This document shows, in pieces, positions 54,062-64,000 of a DNA stretch of 64,000 nucleotides. The position numbers were made by a program, and so were the translations under genes. Position 1 is the first letter of the stretch. Every line of letters begins with the position of its first letter. The stretch is from positions 172,001 to 236,000 of the forward strand of contig CAJNDS010002813.1 in the NCBI GenBank assembly GCA_905221605.1, in the 5' to 3' direction. The notes under the pieces are model-generated. The model made no database searches and was not told the DNA's origin. It saw only the letters and a program-made list of their open reading frames with translations. Source of the DNA: Symbiodinium natans. Its lineage: Eukaryota; Sar; Dinophyceae; Suessiales; Symbiodiniaceae.

Positions 54062-54242
54062 GATCAACCTTGGGGGCTTTGGGGGCTTTGGGGGTGTGAG
54101 GCCGGGAGAGGGATCTGAGTAGCGGTAGAGTACAAAGCAAGTGCAGAACTATGTAATCTTGTATGAGTTGTTGCCATGACAGAACATAGACCAAAAACCA
54201 CAGCAAGCACGCGTAGAGTGGTGACGCTGATGCCCTCGCCAG

Positions 54243-54323
54243 GACGCAGTCCAGCAGGCATCTTCCAAGGTCAAGGAGTTCACAAAGCGGCTACAAGCCC
54301 AAGAGGACGGGCACAAACAATAG
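54243..54323 (+). CDS. candidate last exon, 26 codons, coiled-coil type
   Basis: After CCAG|G the frame reads DAVQQASSKVKEFTKRLQAQ, then EDGHKQ and a TAG. The helical, charged sequence and clean acceptor suggest a genuine terminal exon. Upstream exons were not found; they would lie beyond the repeat arrays. Confidence 0.4.
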   Translation, partial: DAVQQASSKVKEFTKRLQAQEDGHKQ

Positions 54324-57300
54324 TTGAAAAGAGGTGCCTCGTTCTTGGACCATGATTGGCGGACTCTTCCTACAGGACTCGCTGCTGGAGTGCATCGACG
54401 TCGCCTACCGCCTAGTCCTGGCAGAAGGCGTCCGCTCAGGAATCATCGCAACCTGCCGAGAGCTCTCCCTGTGGCCGCCCACTCCGAGCCCGGACGTGGA
54501 AAGTGATGACTCGAGGCCTGCATTATCGGAGAAGACACGCGGAGGGGTGGGTGGCTGGGTGGAGGTTGGGGTGGTTGAGATCTGGTTGAGACTACATGTG
54601 TCAGCAAAAGTGATCAAACGGCATTTGCAGAGATTTTGGAAGCCTCGAAGGTTTTTCTTGACTTGAGGGTTTAGTGGTCCACCCCCTGTTTCCCCAGCAC
54701 CAGTACCCTATGCAGAGTTTCGAAGTGCATGCGGCGAAAACACTGCAACACCAGCCTTGTTTTAGATCAAGTGCCATCTTTTGCATTGCCATGTTCATGC
54801 TACACCACGTACGGACGCGTGCCGTCGTCCCATAGTTGGCAGAACGACACCTGATGCAAGGTTTCCCTTTGGCCAATGCCAAGGATTGCTGCTTTCAGGA
54901 TACCTCCGCCCCTTTGCCCGTCATCGCGCAGAGGGCCTTCAACGATGAGTGCCGACGTGAAAGTCACGAAAGCTTCCGCCAGCTCTACAAGAAGGCTGCC
55001 ATCAGATGCTGCCGTGCCCAAAAGCCTCTATTCATATGACGAGTGCTTGTACCTGTCCTTGGAGAGGCTACGACAGCGTCTTTTCTGGTGGATTTTGCCT
55101 CCGAGGCTCGAGCTCCGAAGTTGTGCCTGTGGCGGATGCGCGCATGGCCCCACGGCCACTAGTTGTGCAGTTTGAGGGCCCGCAGCATCGGCCTGCGGAG
55201 TAGCTCCTGAAGCCTGTCAAAGGTTCGCTGGCCGTGGAAGCTAGAGTCAGCTGGAGATGGTTAAAAATCGTCATGGCAGGCAGGGCAAGCACTACCAGAC
55301 CTCCAGCATCACCGAGCAATGTTGGACGAGTTCATGCAGCGCGTGGAGGAGTGGACGGCGCACAGCAGCCGAAGCTCGTCACACACATGCGAGCTCAAGA
55401 AACATAGTTGGCGTCCCTGAAGGCCCTTTTTCGGTGATAGTAGCTGCTAGTAGCTCTGGCGAACCAAGGATTTCACCTGTGCCCCCTCTCATCGGCCAGG
55501 GATGCTTTGGTCCTTGGCTTGAGCAAGGGTGGCATGGCAGCGGAGACGGCGCATGAGCTTGTGGCACGCCGCTGGTCCAAAAACTGGGACACCAGGACGG
55601 GCACCGACACTCGCCACGCACACAGGACCAAATTCTAAGCGCAGCATGCTGGACTTGCCTGCAAGGGTTGTGTCTCTTCGACTGCCGAAACGCCTCAGGC
55701 TTTGAACGTCGCCGCGGCTGCCCTAGCAGTTGGTGCCAGTGTTGCCGCCCTGCGCCGGGTCTCACGGAGGTAGATCCAGGTGTTGGTGGAGGCACGGTTT
55801 TGTGGGCCAGGAGGGGGTTGAGTATAGAGCTGCGTTGCAGATGAGCTTGCGGCAGGTCATGCCGATAGTCATGATCCATTGGGTGGTGCTCAGCATACAG
55901 ATGGCCCCAAGTGAGCAAGCCAATGAGCAATGTGAGCCATTGTACAGGGAGGCACCCTTTTGCAAGATCTGGGCCAGTTTTGGGAGTAACGGCCTGCTCG
56001 AAGACCCGTCTTGAATGCTTTGCCACCAGTAGAATGGAATTGTAACTATGCTATGTTTGCTGATAGCATGCAACTATGCTATGTTTACTGATAGTATGAG
56101 AGTCAATGATAGTATAAGAAGTATGGTAGTTGCCATGCCTTCTTCTACTTAAAGGCTGAAGAGACTCCACTGCCACGTGGAGCCTTGGGCTTCGGGTAGG
56201 CCATGCAACAAGCCCGAGGGATGAAGTGTCTGGCAGAGACCCTGGCAAGCGTCCACGTGTCACGACACATTCTTGCCCTTCAGCTGGGTGATGTCGGTGT
56301 GGGTCTTGCCGACTTGATCCTGAAGTGCACACAACTAAGCTCAGCCTGTTTTCATTGTACTGAGGACAGGGCAGGACAGGAGGAAAAAGATGGGAAAGGG
56401 GTCCCGGATGGGTGAGGATTGTGGTAGCAGAAGGACGCTTTTTGCCCATTTCACGAGGCAGCTTACGTGAAGAAGATGACGGGGGAGGAGCTTGTGGCAG
56501 AGACCCTGGGCCAGGCCTGGACTGCTTGTGTCCACATGATATCGGATCCCCACTGAATGCCTTAAGCCTTAGGGCTTTTGCACGCCTGCAGCGTGCGTGA
56601 GTGTTGGGTGGGTGGCACAAACAGATGCATCTTCCGTTTGTCTGAGGCGGCCGTTGGCAAGGCTGAACCCGCAGGAGGCAGGCGAAGCATGGCGAAGCAT
56701 GGCGACGCGAATGCGCGTAATGGCAAGAGTACACTGAGTACAAACCCTCAACCCAAAACCCTAAACCCGGAAAGGGGCTAATTTTAAAAGCGCATCTTTC
56801 AATAAGAAGCAGTATTGCCGGAATTAGTCCCTGCAATGTGGCCTGAGTGTCAGCTAGGCGGGTGGCAAAAAAAAACCCTTAACCCTAAACCCTAAACCTT
56901 AAAACCTAAACCCTAAACCCTTGCAGCCATGCGCTTTGTGGCCATGTCCAGGACGTGGCAAGCGTGGCAGGGGCAAGGTTCAGGGCTTGGCCGTACTATG
57001 CAAAGCTGCTTGTCGCCTTCGGTGCTCGATGGCTCGCGTGTGAACTGGACGGTTTTCATGTGTTTCCATGCGTTTTGATCGCTTTCTGAGAGAATTCCGC
57101 GACTGGCTGCCTTGAGGTGAAGGGGCCGCCGGAGGTTCAGCCCGAAGAGGAGAGGCCAGTGCCCTCGGATCCCTTCCTCCTCGAGGAGGATCCGGCATTG
57201 AAGCCGGAAGGTCTTCGGACCCAGTCTGTTTCTGGGGGCATTTTTCAGTAAAGGGCTGCTTCAGGGTCCAGTGTTGCTGGTGCCTAGACGGTTGCAACTT

Positions 57301-57800
57301 GCCACTCGTCCACGCGCCACTTGTAGAGTCGCAATTAACTGGCTGGGGATGGGATGAGATGAGGGGGGGGGGGATATACAGCAAAAAAGAGAAATAGCAC
57401 AGTGCCCCATTCGCTTTGGTCCTAAAGGCACTACAGATTAGATACCACGCCCTCTCACACCCCTCGTCTTGAAGATCGTCAAGGGCATTCGCAGCCCGAG
57501 CTTGCCTCCTCGAGTGTGTAAGTCGACTGCCCCGAATCCTGGCAGTCCTTTACTCCCCTGGACTTGTTCCAGGTGCTGTCGTAGATGACAGTGGATTGCT
57601 GGTGAATCCTGGCTGAATTCAAGTGTCTTTCACCTTTGCCTTTGGCTGGATTTGCATTGTTCGCATGGTATATATATATACATATATACATATATATATA
57701 TATCTATACGCATACACACTGGCTGGCTGACTGGGTTATTATTGTTCTGTAATCGGCACGCTGCCAGCTACTTGCTGGGATGCCACTGTAGCATGTGTAA
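54324..57800. other. no confident gene; possible RAP-domain fragment near 55118-55200
   Basis: Plus 54370-54500 (DSLLECIDVAYRLVLAEGVR after CAG) and 55020-55080 (YSYDECLYLSLERLRQR) are exon-like. Plus 55118-55200 reads ARMAPRPLVVQFEGPQHRPA, resembling the core of RAP domains (xxVEFDGPxHF) before a TAG. RAP proteins act in organelle RNA processing, but this match is weak. A 26-bp direct repeat (AACTATGCTATGTTTRCTGA) lies at 56040-56092. Telomere-type runs lie at 56747-56768 and 56874-56922. TA-rich sequence is at 57667-57705. Confidence 0.3.
56849..56922. repeat. A-tract plus telomere-type run with a shared 5' flank, copy 1
   Basis: GTCAGCTAGGCGGGTGGC, then nine A, then CCCTTAACCCTAAACCC and further units. 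The same leader with one base change precedes a telomere-type run at 63868. Confidence 0.8.
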
Positions 57801-57803
57801 CAG

Positions 57804-57927
57804 GAACATCCTCTTCGGAACATCCTCTTCTGCCGTGCCCTTTCACAACACGAGGAACAAGTACTACAAGCGCTTCATTCAGGCCTTCAAGGATGCCGAG
57901 AAGGCGGATGTAGCAGTGCTTTTGGCG
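57804..57927 (+). CDS. candidate exon, possibly of a circularly permuted nucleolar-type GTPase
   Basis: AG|G at 57803 opens 41 codons in phase 0, ending at a GTGAGC donor. It reads NILFGTSSSAVPFHNTRNKY, then YKRFIQAFKDAEKADVAVLL. The pattern aromatic-K-x-x-x-x-A-x-x-x-A-E-x-A-D-V-hydrophobic ending at a splice site resembles the start of NOG2/GNL3/LSG1-type GTPases, just before their LDARDP motif. The expected next exon was not found, so the assignment is tentative. The exon itself looks real. Confidence 0.4.
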
Positions 57928-58426
57928 GTGAGCTGCGCATGAGCGCTGGAGCGCCAGGCCAGAGCAGACGTCGCAGCGTCTGGAGCTCAAAATTGCCCGG
58001 CATACGCGGCTCGCAGCTGTGAGCTGCATCGGCGTCACAGAAGTGGCACATGTATGACCGGGCTGTGCAGTCGCAAGAGTCAACCGAGCGCCACCCTTAC
58101 AGCCTGACAGCCCCACGCAAAGCCTGACTTCGTACATGGCAAGTCTCCGAACGTCTCCGAAATTCTCCGAACCCTAAGCGTCCCAAGCTGTCAAGGCCAG
58201 TGGGAATCATACGACCCGGAGTGCGCCGGCTTCATTTTTTTTGCTTCCTTCTACCCGTCACACCGTTGGGTGGCACTTGAGGGATGGTACTCGTACGATC
58301 TCGTACGGAGGCTGCTGTGTGCTCGTGCGGCAGATGGTGGCTGTATTTACACAAAAAATATACACACATGCATGTACATGACATATGTATATATGTATTT
58401 GGGGTATGAGATAGATAGATAAATAA

Positions 58427-58461
<35 letters not shown>

Positions 58462-59360
58462 TATATACACAGATAGCGTAAGACTCACGGGTCCTTCGGC
58501 CTCCAGCTGTCGAAAAGCCAAAGCTGAGAAGTTTGCAAATGCACTTGCAGCAAGAAGCCGTGGGCAGCTTAAGATAGCTTAAGAAGTCCGGCAGTAGTCC
58601 GGCTCCTTCCGCTCCTGCAAAAGGGTTGTGACATGCAGCACGCGGAAGTCTTTGTTGAATCGCCCTGCGCACAAGTGATCGAAACCCTTGGCGCAGGTCC
58701 GGCGGGGTGAGCAGATTCCCGCTGGCATCATGGCCTGCTGCCCAGCCTGCAATCGTCAAAGCTCGGGTTCTAGGGCTTTTGGGATCTCAGATCTCTGAGT
58801 AGAGCTCGGCGAGAATTCCAAACGCCGCAAAACGCGGCTATGGCATTTGGGAAGGGGTTGGGGTGCTTCGGTAGTTTTATGTACCTGCCCTACACTGTCC
58901 ACCGTGGCCCTTCGATCACCCGGGCCACTGCAAAGCTGACGTCCGGGGAGTTTTGAGACCCCTTTAAAGACCCTGTAAGACCCTTGAGAGAATGCGCAAC
59001 CCGAACTGTGGATGCCCAGTTTTGGGACGACTCCTTGAGAAGCAAGAAAGGCCTGATTGAGCCCTTCGTGCTCTGGCTGCCGAGTTCGGGCTTCTGCTTC
59101 AGGATTTCCAATGGGGTGGGTTTATCTTTCCGTGAGCGTCTGGCGCTTCCAGCGTTCTGTGGATGCAGTGCCTGCGCTCTGGGTTGTGACTGAAGCCGGC
59201 AGTCATTCTGAGAGCACCCTGCCATCCTTTGCAACGATGTTGTCGGAGTCAACGATGTCTAGATGCGAATGGAGTTGCAGCTGCCCCTCCCGCGGAGTTT
59301 TGGCGCCCAAGTCGAGTCACCAATCTTTGCGAGCCATCTCGCAGAGCTTAAGAACACATC
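57928..59360. other. no confident gene; TA microsatellite at 58405-58460
   Basis: (GATA)n passing into (TA)n at about 58405-58460. A plus frame at 58984-59193 (TVDAQFWDDSLRSKKGLIEP) is protein-like but unassigned. Nothing else is recognised. Confidence 0.4.
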
Positions 59361-59366
59361 GTGCCC

Positions 59367-59519
59367 ATGGGAAGACTGCGCTGGTTCCAACTGGCGCTGT
59401 GGCCGGCCTTGACCGCTGCATCCGTCAGTGGTACCGGGACCATACCGCCTGCGGCCCAGCAAGCGACGTTGCTAACCGTGCCTCAGCCGATGCCCCCCCC
59501 CCAAACGCCATCAACCCAG
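59367..59519 (+). other. possible signal-peptide exon upstream of the glutathione peroxidase
   Basis: ATG at 59367 opens MGRLRWFQLALWPALTAASV, a good signal-peptide shape, then Pro/Thr-rich sequence. It is in a different phase from the first glutathione peroxidase exon, so an intron would be needed; I could not place the donor. It may be the real N-terminus or chance. Confidence 0.3.
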
Positions 59520-60547
59520 GACTGTCGAATTCTATGGCCTGTCCTCGCCCAACTCAGAAGGTACGCCACGACGCCTAAGAGCATGTGCAAGTTGCCCTTG
59601 GTTGAAAGAACAAGCCCTTGTTTTCAAAGAACAAGATCTGTTCTCCCGAAGGTGCCGAGTTCAAGTTTGAGGAGCTTCGCGGGGCCCGCGCCATCGTGAT
59701 CACCAATGTCGCGAGCGAGTGAGGAGCAACTGCATCCAACTATGCTGACTTCCTGAAAGTCCAAAAGGAGATGGAGGCCTGTTGTGAAGAGTCCGTTTGA
59801 GGCTGAAGTCTTTTCTGATCTCATTTCCGCTTAGCCGGCCTGTGGCAGGGTGTCCATGTCGTGGCGTTTCCTTGCTACTTGGATGCACTTGCAGGGATTG
59901 CTCAAGGGTAGCAGCCACAACCTGTCGTGAGGCAACCAGTTTGGTGAGCAAGAGCCTGGGAGTGACGCCGACATCCGTAAGTTCGCAGAGGCTGGCAGAG
60001 TTTGGGCAGAGTTTGGGCACATGCTTGCACATGTTTGCACCAGAGTGGCTTCTTTTGCCGGAATTATCACGAAACTACTTGCTGGACGGTTTATTAAGCA
60101 TTTGACGATTCTCCCTGCAAGGCTCGAGGCTTGAAAGTGAACGCTCCCGGCTCACGCTTTCACCTCATGGCCAAGGCAGGCATGAGTTGTCTTGTGTATT
60201 CTTGTGTGGGTTGAGGATCTTCAGGGCCGTTGGGGCTGGAAAGATGGAGAGCTGTCGGCTGCCGTTTCTTGCCATTTCTCGGTGTTGGGAGTGTCAGGCA
60301 GATGTCAATGGACCTGACAAATCTGCAGCCTGGGGCAAGCTGCTGGAAGCCACCAGTTCCAGTCACAAGGCATCTGGTGTGCATACGCCTGCAGTTCATG
60401 GGGCAGTAAGTGTCAATCACCGATGTTACCAGCAAACTGGTGATGCAGGCGACGCGATGGAACTTCGCCACGAAATTTCTTGTCAAGTGCGCCGATGCTG
60501 CCGGAAAGTGCCAGAGCCCTGGAGCAGAACGTTCAGCTCAGGCGTAA
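59520..60547 (+). CDS. gpx: glutathione peroxidase with in-frame TGA at the selenocysteine position (seven deduced exons)
   Basis: Deduced exons: 59520-59560 (TVEFYGLSSPNSE), 59652-59776, 59849-59873 (GVHVVAFP), 59932-59990 (NQFGEQEPGSDADIRKFAE), 60122-60175 (GLKVNAPGSRFHLMAK), 60297-60347 (ADVNGPDKSAAWGKLLE) and 60449-60547 (ATRWNFATKFLVKCADAAGK, stop TAA). Exon 2 reads ELRGARAIVITNVASE, then TGA at 59720-59722, then GATASNYADFLK. This is glutathione peroxidase signature 1 with TGA exactly where selenocysteine belongs. The FPCNQFG signature is rebuilt across a GC-AG intron (59874-59931). The Gln of NQFGEQEPG and Trp-Asn of WNF complete the catalytic tetrad. Five of six introns begin GC, the first GT; all end AG|G. 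The enzyme reduces hydroperoxides with thiols. The N-terminus is unresolved, the boundary of exons 6-7 is tentative, and no SECIS element was recognised. Confidence 0.82.
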
Positions 60548-62408
60548 AAGTCCGTCGGTGAGACCTCGGCAGCCCAAGGCATAAGAGTCTGGTGTGTGTT
60601 ACTTCACCGATGCTCATTCAAGCCGTGTCATTCCTGATCATCCCAAGAGCTGACGTAGCAGACCCTGAAAAGTGACAGGAGCAGCTTTGTCCGAAGGCCC
60701 AAACCTGACTGTATTGTGTGGTATGTGGCCTCTGAATGAGCACTACGGTCACTAGCACGATAGAGGCTGGAAGAAAGGACACGGAACCCAGAAAGAAGGA
60801 CAGCGCAACATTGCGCCGTCGGACCCACCGGCCAGGGAGGATCTGTTTTTTGACGTGGTTGGAGAGCAATGGCTTCATGGCACCGCGAATCAACCAATCT
60901 TCAGTTTCGGCTTGTGCCCCCCCCCCCCCCCCCCTCCTTATGCCTTTTGCCCGCGCAAAGAGCAGACACAAGAATACCTGGCCTTGGGGTTGTTTTCGCC
61001 TCCACTCCTGCAGGCGTCACTTGCATCTAAGTACGTAGCAAATTGCGCATAAGATGCTTGCCCGTTACCCTGAGCCAAGCTTGCCAACAGCTTTCCTAGG
61101 GTGCGCGAATGAGCCCCGTGTGAATGTTGTGTGAACCACACCACAGGTTCCATAACACGCGTGGATGGCTTCGGCACAATGGAAACTTTGCGACAGAAGG
61201 CTCCGGAAGTGTGGATGCCTCAGATTGCATGGCATGACGTGACGGCTTCCTGGCATTAGGCCGTATTCTTTAGAGTAACAATAAAGAACTAAGTCTGAGT
61301 TATTATAATTATAATTAATAAGGAAAATGTTATTATGAGTAATAATAACGTACAAGTAGTAGTGCCTGTGCCGATGTTGCGACTGCAGGCTTGCCAAGAA
61401 AGGGGAGCTCTAGTTCTGCCACTCGGGCAGGTATGCTGGACGTGTCTTCGCTCCGAGTTTTAATGCACACACGCTAGGCGCGAAAAGATTTGCAGAGAAC
61501 CGCAAAAGAGGGTGCAAAACGCAATGTCGAGATCTCCTCAGTTTCGGTTTACTGTGCATTCATCCTCGTGGGCATGCGCGCTTAGCAAGCGTCTTGGATT
61601 GTTGGAAGAGTGAAGAGAGGGTAGAGCTGTCCAAAGTAGCATTTCCGGTTGCTGCAAGCCAGACGCTTTCAGCTTCAAGGAGAACACGCCACCCTCTCTG
61701 AGTTATCCATCACTCCTTGCACGCTTGCCCTAGCGACGGATGCCAATGAGAAGCAAATCTCGCTGCAATGCGTCACGTCTTGTTTCACATAATGCGGCGA
61801 CAGGTGCTGCATGGCATACTCTCGCCGTAGGTTAGCGGTTAAAGGACGTTGGCTTCTGCAGCTGTACCGTTGGATTCGTTCGCCGGGCTTCTGGTGCGCA
61901 GGCGTGACGAGCTCGGAAGAGCAATGGGGTGCTGGCACCCTGGCCGAAAGACCTTTAAAAAGGCACGTTCCAAAGTGGGCACCTTTCGGTAAGCATGTAA
62001 AGGAATTCGGAATGAGACCCAGAAAGGGCTTTAAAAAGACTCATGGGATCAACCCACAGGTTAAACAAAAAGCAAACCATCAACCCCATTCAGCCCCCCA
62101 CTTAGGTTACATCGCAAAGCCTTACGGCCCGGCTCAGCCCTCAGTTCCTATCTGCCCATTTGCCCGAAAGAAAGAAGGAGATTTGAAAGAAGATCCGACC
62201 ACATGAGGGAATCACCTGAGAACCCCCTAAAGTCTGCATCACCAAGGTGAAGAAGAGCAAATGGCGGGGAGCTTTCTCGGGCATGCCAGCAACGTAAACA
62301 CGCTGCTAATGCGTGCACATGTCGGTGCTCTTTGATTCCAGTCCCGGCCAGCGAACAACTCGCCACACGACTATTTTCTGCGCGATCCCCCGAAGCATCT
62401 TTAGTTTC
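60548..62408. other. 3' region of the peroxidase gene, otherwise no confident gene
   Basis: A SECIS element should lie here if the TGA is read as selenocysteine. ATGA occurs at about 60735, 61105, 61233 and 61335, but I could not fold a convincing core around any. A C run lies at 60918-60933. A 131-codon basic frame at 61811-62206 (+) has no recognised domain. TAAT-rich sequence lies at 61295-61350. Confidence 0.35.
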
Positions 62409-62449
62409 TAAACCCTAAACCCTAAGCCCTAAGCCCTAAACCCTAAACC
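62409..62449. repeat. interstitial telomere-type array (CCCTAAA/CCCTAAG)n
   Basis: Six units, two of them CCCTAAG. Confidence 0.95.
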
Positions 62450-62454
62450 GTCAT

Positions 62455-62604
62455 GGTTGCATGCTGATGCTTTTTGGTGTGGAGCAGACAATGGCTGGAA
62501 GGCTAAATTTCTGTGGCAGCTGAAGCATTATTGTACCTGGTTGCATGCTGATGCTACTTGGTGTGGAGCAGACAATGGCTGGAAGGCTATTTTTCTGTGG
62601 ATGT
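62455..62604. repeat. 84-bp tandem duplication
   Basis: GGTTGCATGCTGATGCT at 62455 and again at 62539, each followed by GGTGTGGAGCAGACAATGGC. The copies differ at a few bases. It directly adjoins the telomere-type array. Confidence 0.85.
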
Positions 62605-63867
62605 TCCCAAGTGAGATGCAACGCGCCTGACATGCTTGGCTGGTGGACACGAGTGATCGCCGGGCATGCACGAATCCGTAATTCATAATTTAAGTTCACG
62701 CCTAATTCGTAATTCGTAATTCATGTCCTCACAAATTAAGTGTGCATGTACCACTGAATTTTGGGAGACTGGTGCATTGTAATTTGTTGCCCTGTCATAC
62801 CTGCTGCATGCCGCCCAAGTAATTCAACACCACACCACCACAACACACAACACAACACCCGGTGGAGAGGCCATGGTAGTTCCTAACGTATGGATGCATG
62901 TGGTGGTGGTTGCTTTGGTGAGTTCTGTCTGAACGTTCGGATCTATGTGGTTTTTGGGTTGCTGAGTGAACCGGACTTTCCACCGCCATATCACAGTCTG
63001 TAGCTGATCCATCCATGTGCTCGGAGAGTGTGCAGTGAAACGCTTTGCTAGATCGCTACTGATAACTTTGTCCTGTGGTTTTGTTATGGTGTTTGTTGTG
63101 TCTCGAGAAAATAACTCCAAGTAGAGAGATGAAGGCCTTTCTAACATCCCACCCTGGCTCACGTGATGACAGCCGGGCAGATGGGAGCTTGAGATTCCTG
63201 GTTGAGTTCTCAGCTGTGTGGATCCATGTGGTCGGGGTGATGGGGTTGGTGCGTGTTTCATCTGTTGGATCAATGTGGTGGTTGGGTTGGTGTGGTGCCA
63301 GCTGGAATCTCATACGACGAACTAGCCTGATTTGGCTAGGAACTGTGGAGTAGGATCTTCGAGGACCCTTTGGAGTGGACATATTGGAGTGCTATCTTAC
63401 ACTTTTTGGCTTGCTGCCTTGATTGAGTTTTTGTGTTTGGGGAGAGTTCGTCATGTCCGCTCTGCTGAATCTGCATGTAAGATCTGTCCGGAGGAATAGG
63501 GGACAGCCGCTGTACATGAGCTTGATGCAGGCGATGAAGCTATTGTCTGCTAGAGCCTGGATGACCCTATATCCTGGGGCCCTCGGGGTTTGGGTCTGTT
63601 CTTGTTTGTAGGGCTTATATTTTAGTGTCTTTTGGTGTTGTCGATTCTGAACCCTGAGAGATTGCCCTGAACACTTTTCATTTTCATCTTGCGAGGCTTG
63701 ATGAGTTGTGACTGGGTTGAGGGGATTGTCCTTGGTTATCGACTGAGCTTGGCCTTTAACCTTTAGTGGGGTTTGAATGTGGACTCAACCACTCAACCCA
63801 CAAAGCGGCAACTCCAACAACACCCCCATACACTTCTATCGCCAGTTCCCTGCAGAGTGTCCGAGAG
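62605..63867. other. no recognisable gene; GATCYATGTGG-type degenerate repeats
   Basis: AATTCGTAATTC repeats at 62680-62730 and CAACAC repeats at 62826-62862. The phrase GATCCATGTGG or a variant recurs at about 62940, 63008, 63220 and 63268 with TGGGTTGG-rich spacers. No coding sequence is recognised. Confidence 0.45.
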
Positions 63868-63916
63868 GTCAGCTAAGCGGGTGGCAAAAAAAAAACCCCA
63901 AACCCTAAACCCTAAA
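63868..63916. repeat. A-tract plus telomere-type run with a shared 5' flank, copy 2
   Basis: GTCAGCTAAGCGGGTGGC, then ten A, then CCCCAAACCCTAAACCC. Same arrangement as at 56849-56922. Confidence 0.8.
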
Positions 63917-64000
63917 ATTCAAATTGAATGTTGAGGTTCAACGTGAAGACCTGGGGTTGTTGGAGGATGGCCTTCGTCTTGGCAAGGCTGCAGTTCGAGG

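Noticed and set aside
55379-56836. Antisense frames of 215 and 261 codons
   Set aside because: Pro/His/Ser-rich composition, no domain, and overlapped by equally open sense frames.
60548-61400. SECIS element for the glutathione peroxidase
   Set aside because: Several ATGA sites were inspected (about 60735, 61105, 61233, 61335), but none had a convincing stem with apical AA and opposing GA by eye. Left open rather than annotated.
61820-61890. tRNA-like stretch (TTAGCGGTTAAAGGACGTTGGC followed by TTCTGCA)
   Set aside because: The A-box resemblance is not backed by a pairing anticodon stem, T-arm or acceptor stem.
1-64000. CRISPR array, bacterial operons or phage genes
   Set aside because: No direct repeats with regular unique spacers, no Shine-Dalgarno-led gene clusters, and clear eukaryotic introns.

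Overview
The window looks like nuclear DNA of a dinoflagellate, most likely Suessiales/Symbiodiniaceae (inference). Four signs support this. About twenty interstitial arrays of the plant-type telomere repeat TTTAGGG are scattered through it. Deduced introns mostly start with GC rather than GT and end AG|G. A Ty1/copia retrotransposon carries a methyltransferase-like domain. A near-match to the dinoflagellate spliced-leader 3' end sits just upstream of an intronless gene. There is no bacterial operon structure, rRNA, CRISPR array or convincing tRNA.

Layout. 1-840: exons of an EF-hand protein, probably the C-terminal part of a voltage-gated ion channel, with a poly-C tract in an intron. 6994-7490: small exons carrying the first motifs (Q, I) of a SNF2 ATPase. 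9587-10990: an intronless MFS transporter with a possible spliced-leader relict. 13.1-17.05 kb: AT microsatellite, orphan exons and degenerate repeats. 17089-25738: a copia-type LTR retrotransposon on the minus strand, sitting inside a TTTAGGG array. 25.7-30 kb: telomere-type arrays, an inverted-repeat element and AT-rich repeats. 30.2-30.95 kb: exons of an unrecognised gene. 31514-32662: an intronless secreted coiled-coil protein. 32846-34500: exons with SNF2 motifs Ib, II, III and later blocks, complementary to the motifs at 7 kb. 37933-39699: a gene holding eight near-identical 147-bp (49-residue) cysteine-rich repeats. 39.7-50.9 kb: mostly non-coding, with isolated candidate exons. 50997-51629: a TPR protein. 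52.6-54.05 kb: an inverted-repeat element, a long TTTAGGG array, poly-G and inverted arrays of a 21-bp unit. 59520-60547: a multi-exon glutathione peroxidase with an in-frame TGA at the selenocysteine position. 60.6-64 kb: low-information sequence and short repeats.

All genes I am confident of lie on the plus strand, fitting the one-directional gene order of dinoflagellates; only the retrotransposon is reversed. Several of the best genes (glutathione peroxidase, SNF2, EF-hand protein, repeat-array gene) consist of exons of 25-125 bases and are found only by reading motifs across GC-AG introns. Exon boundaries are my own deductions from phase and motif continuity and have not been tested against transcripts.
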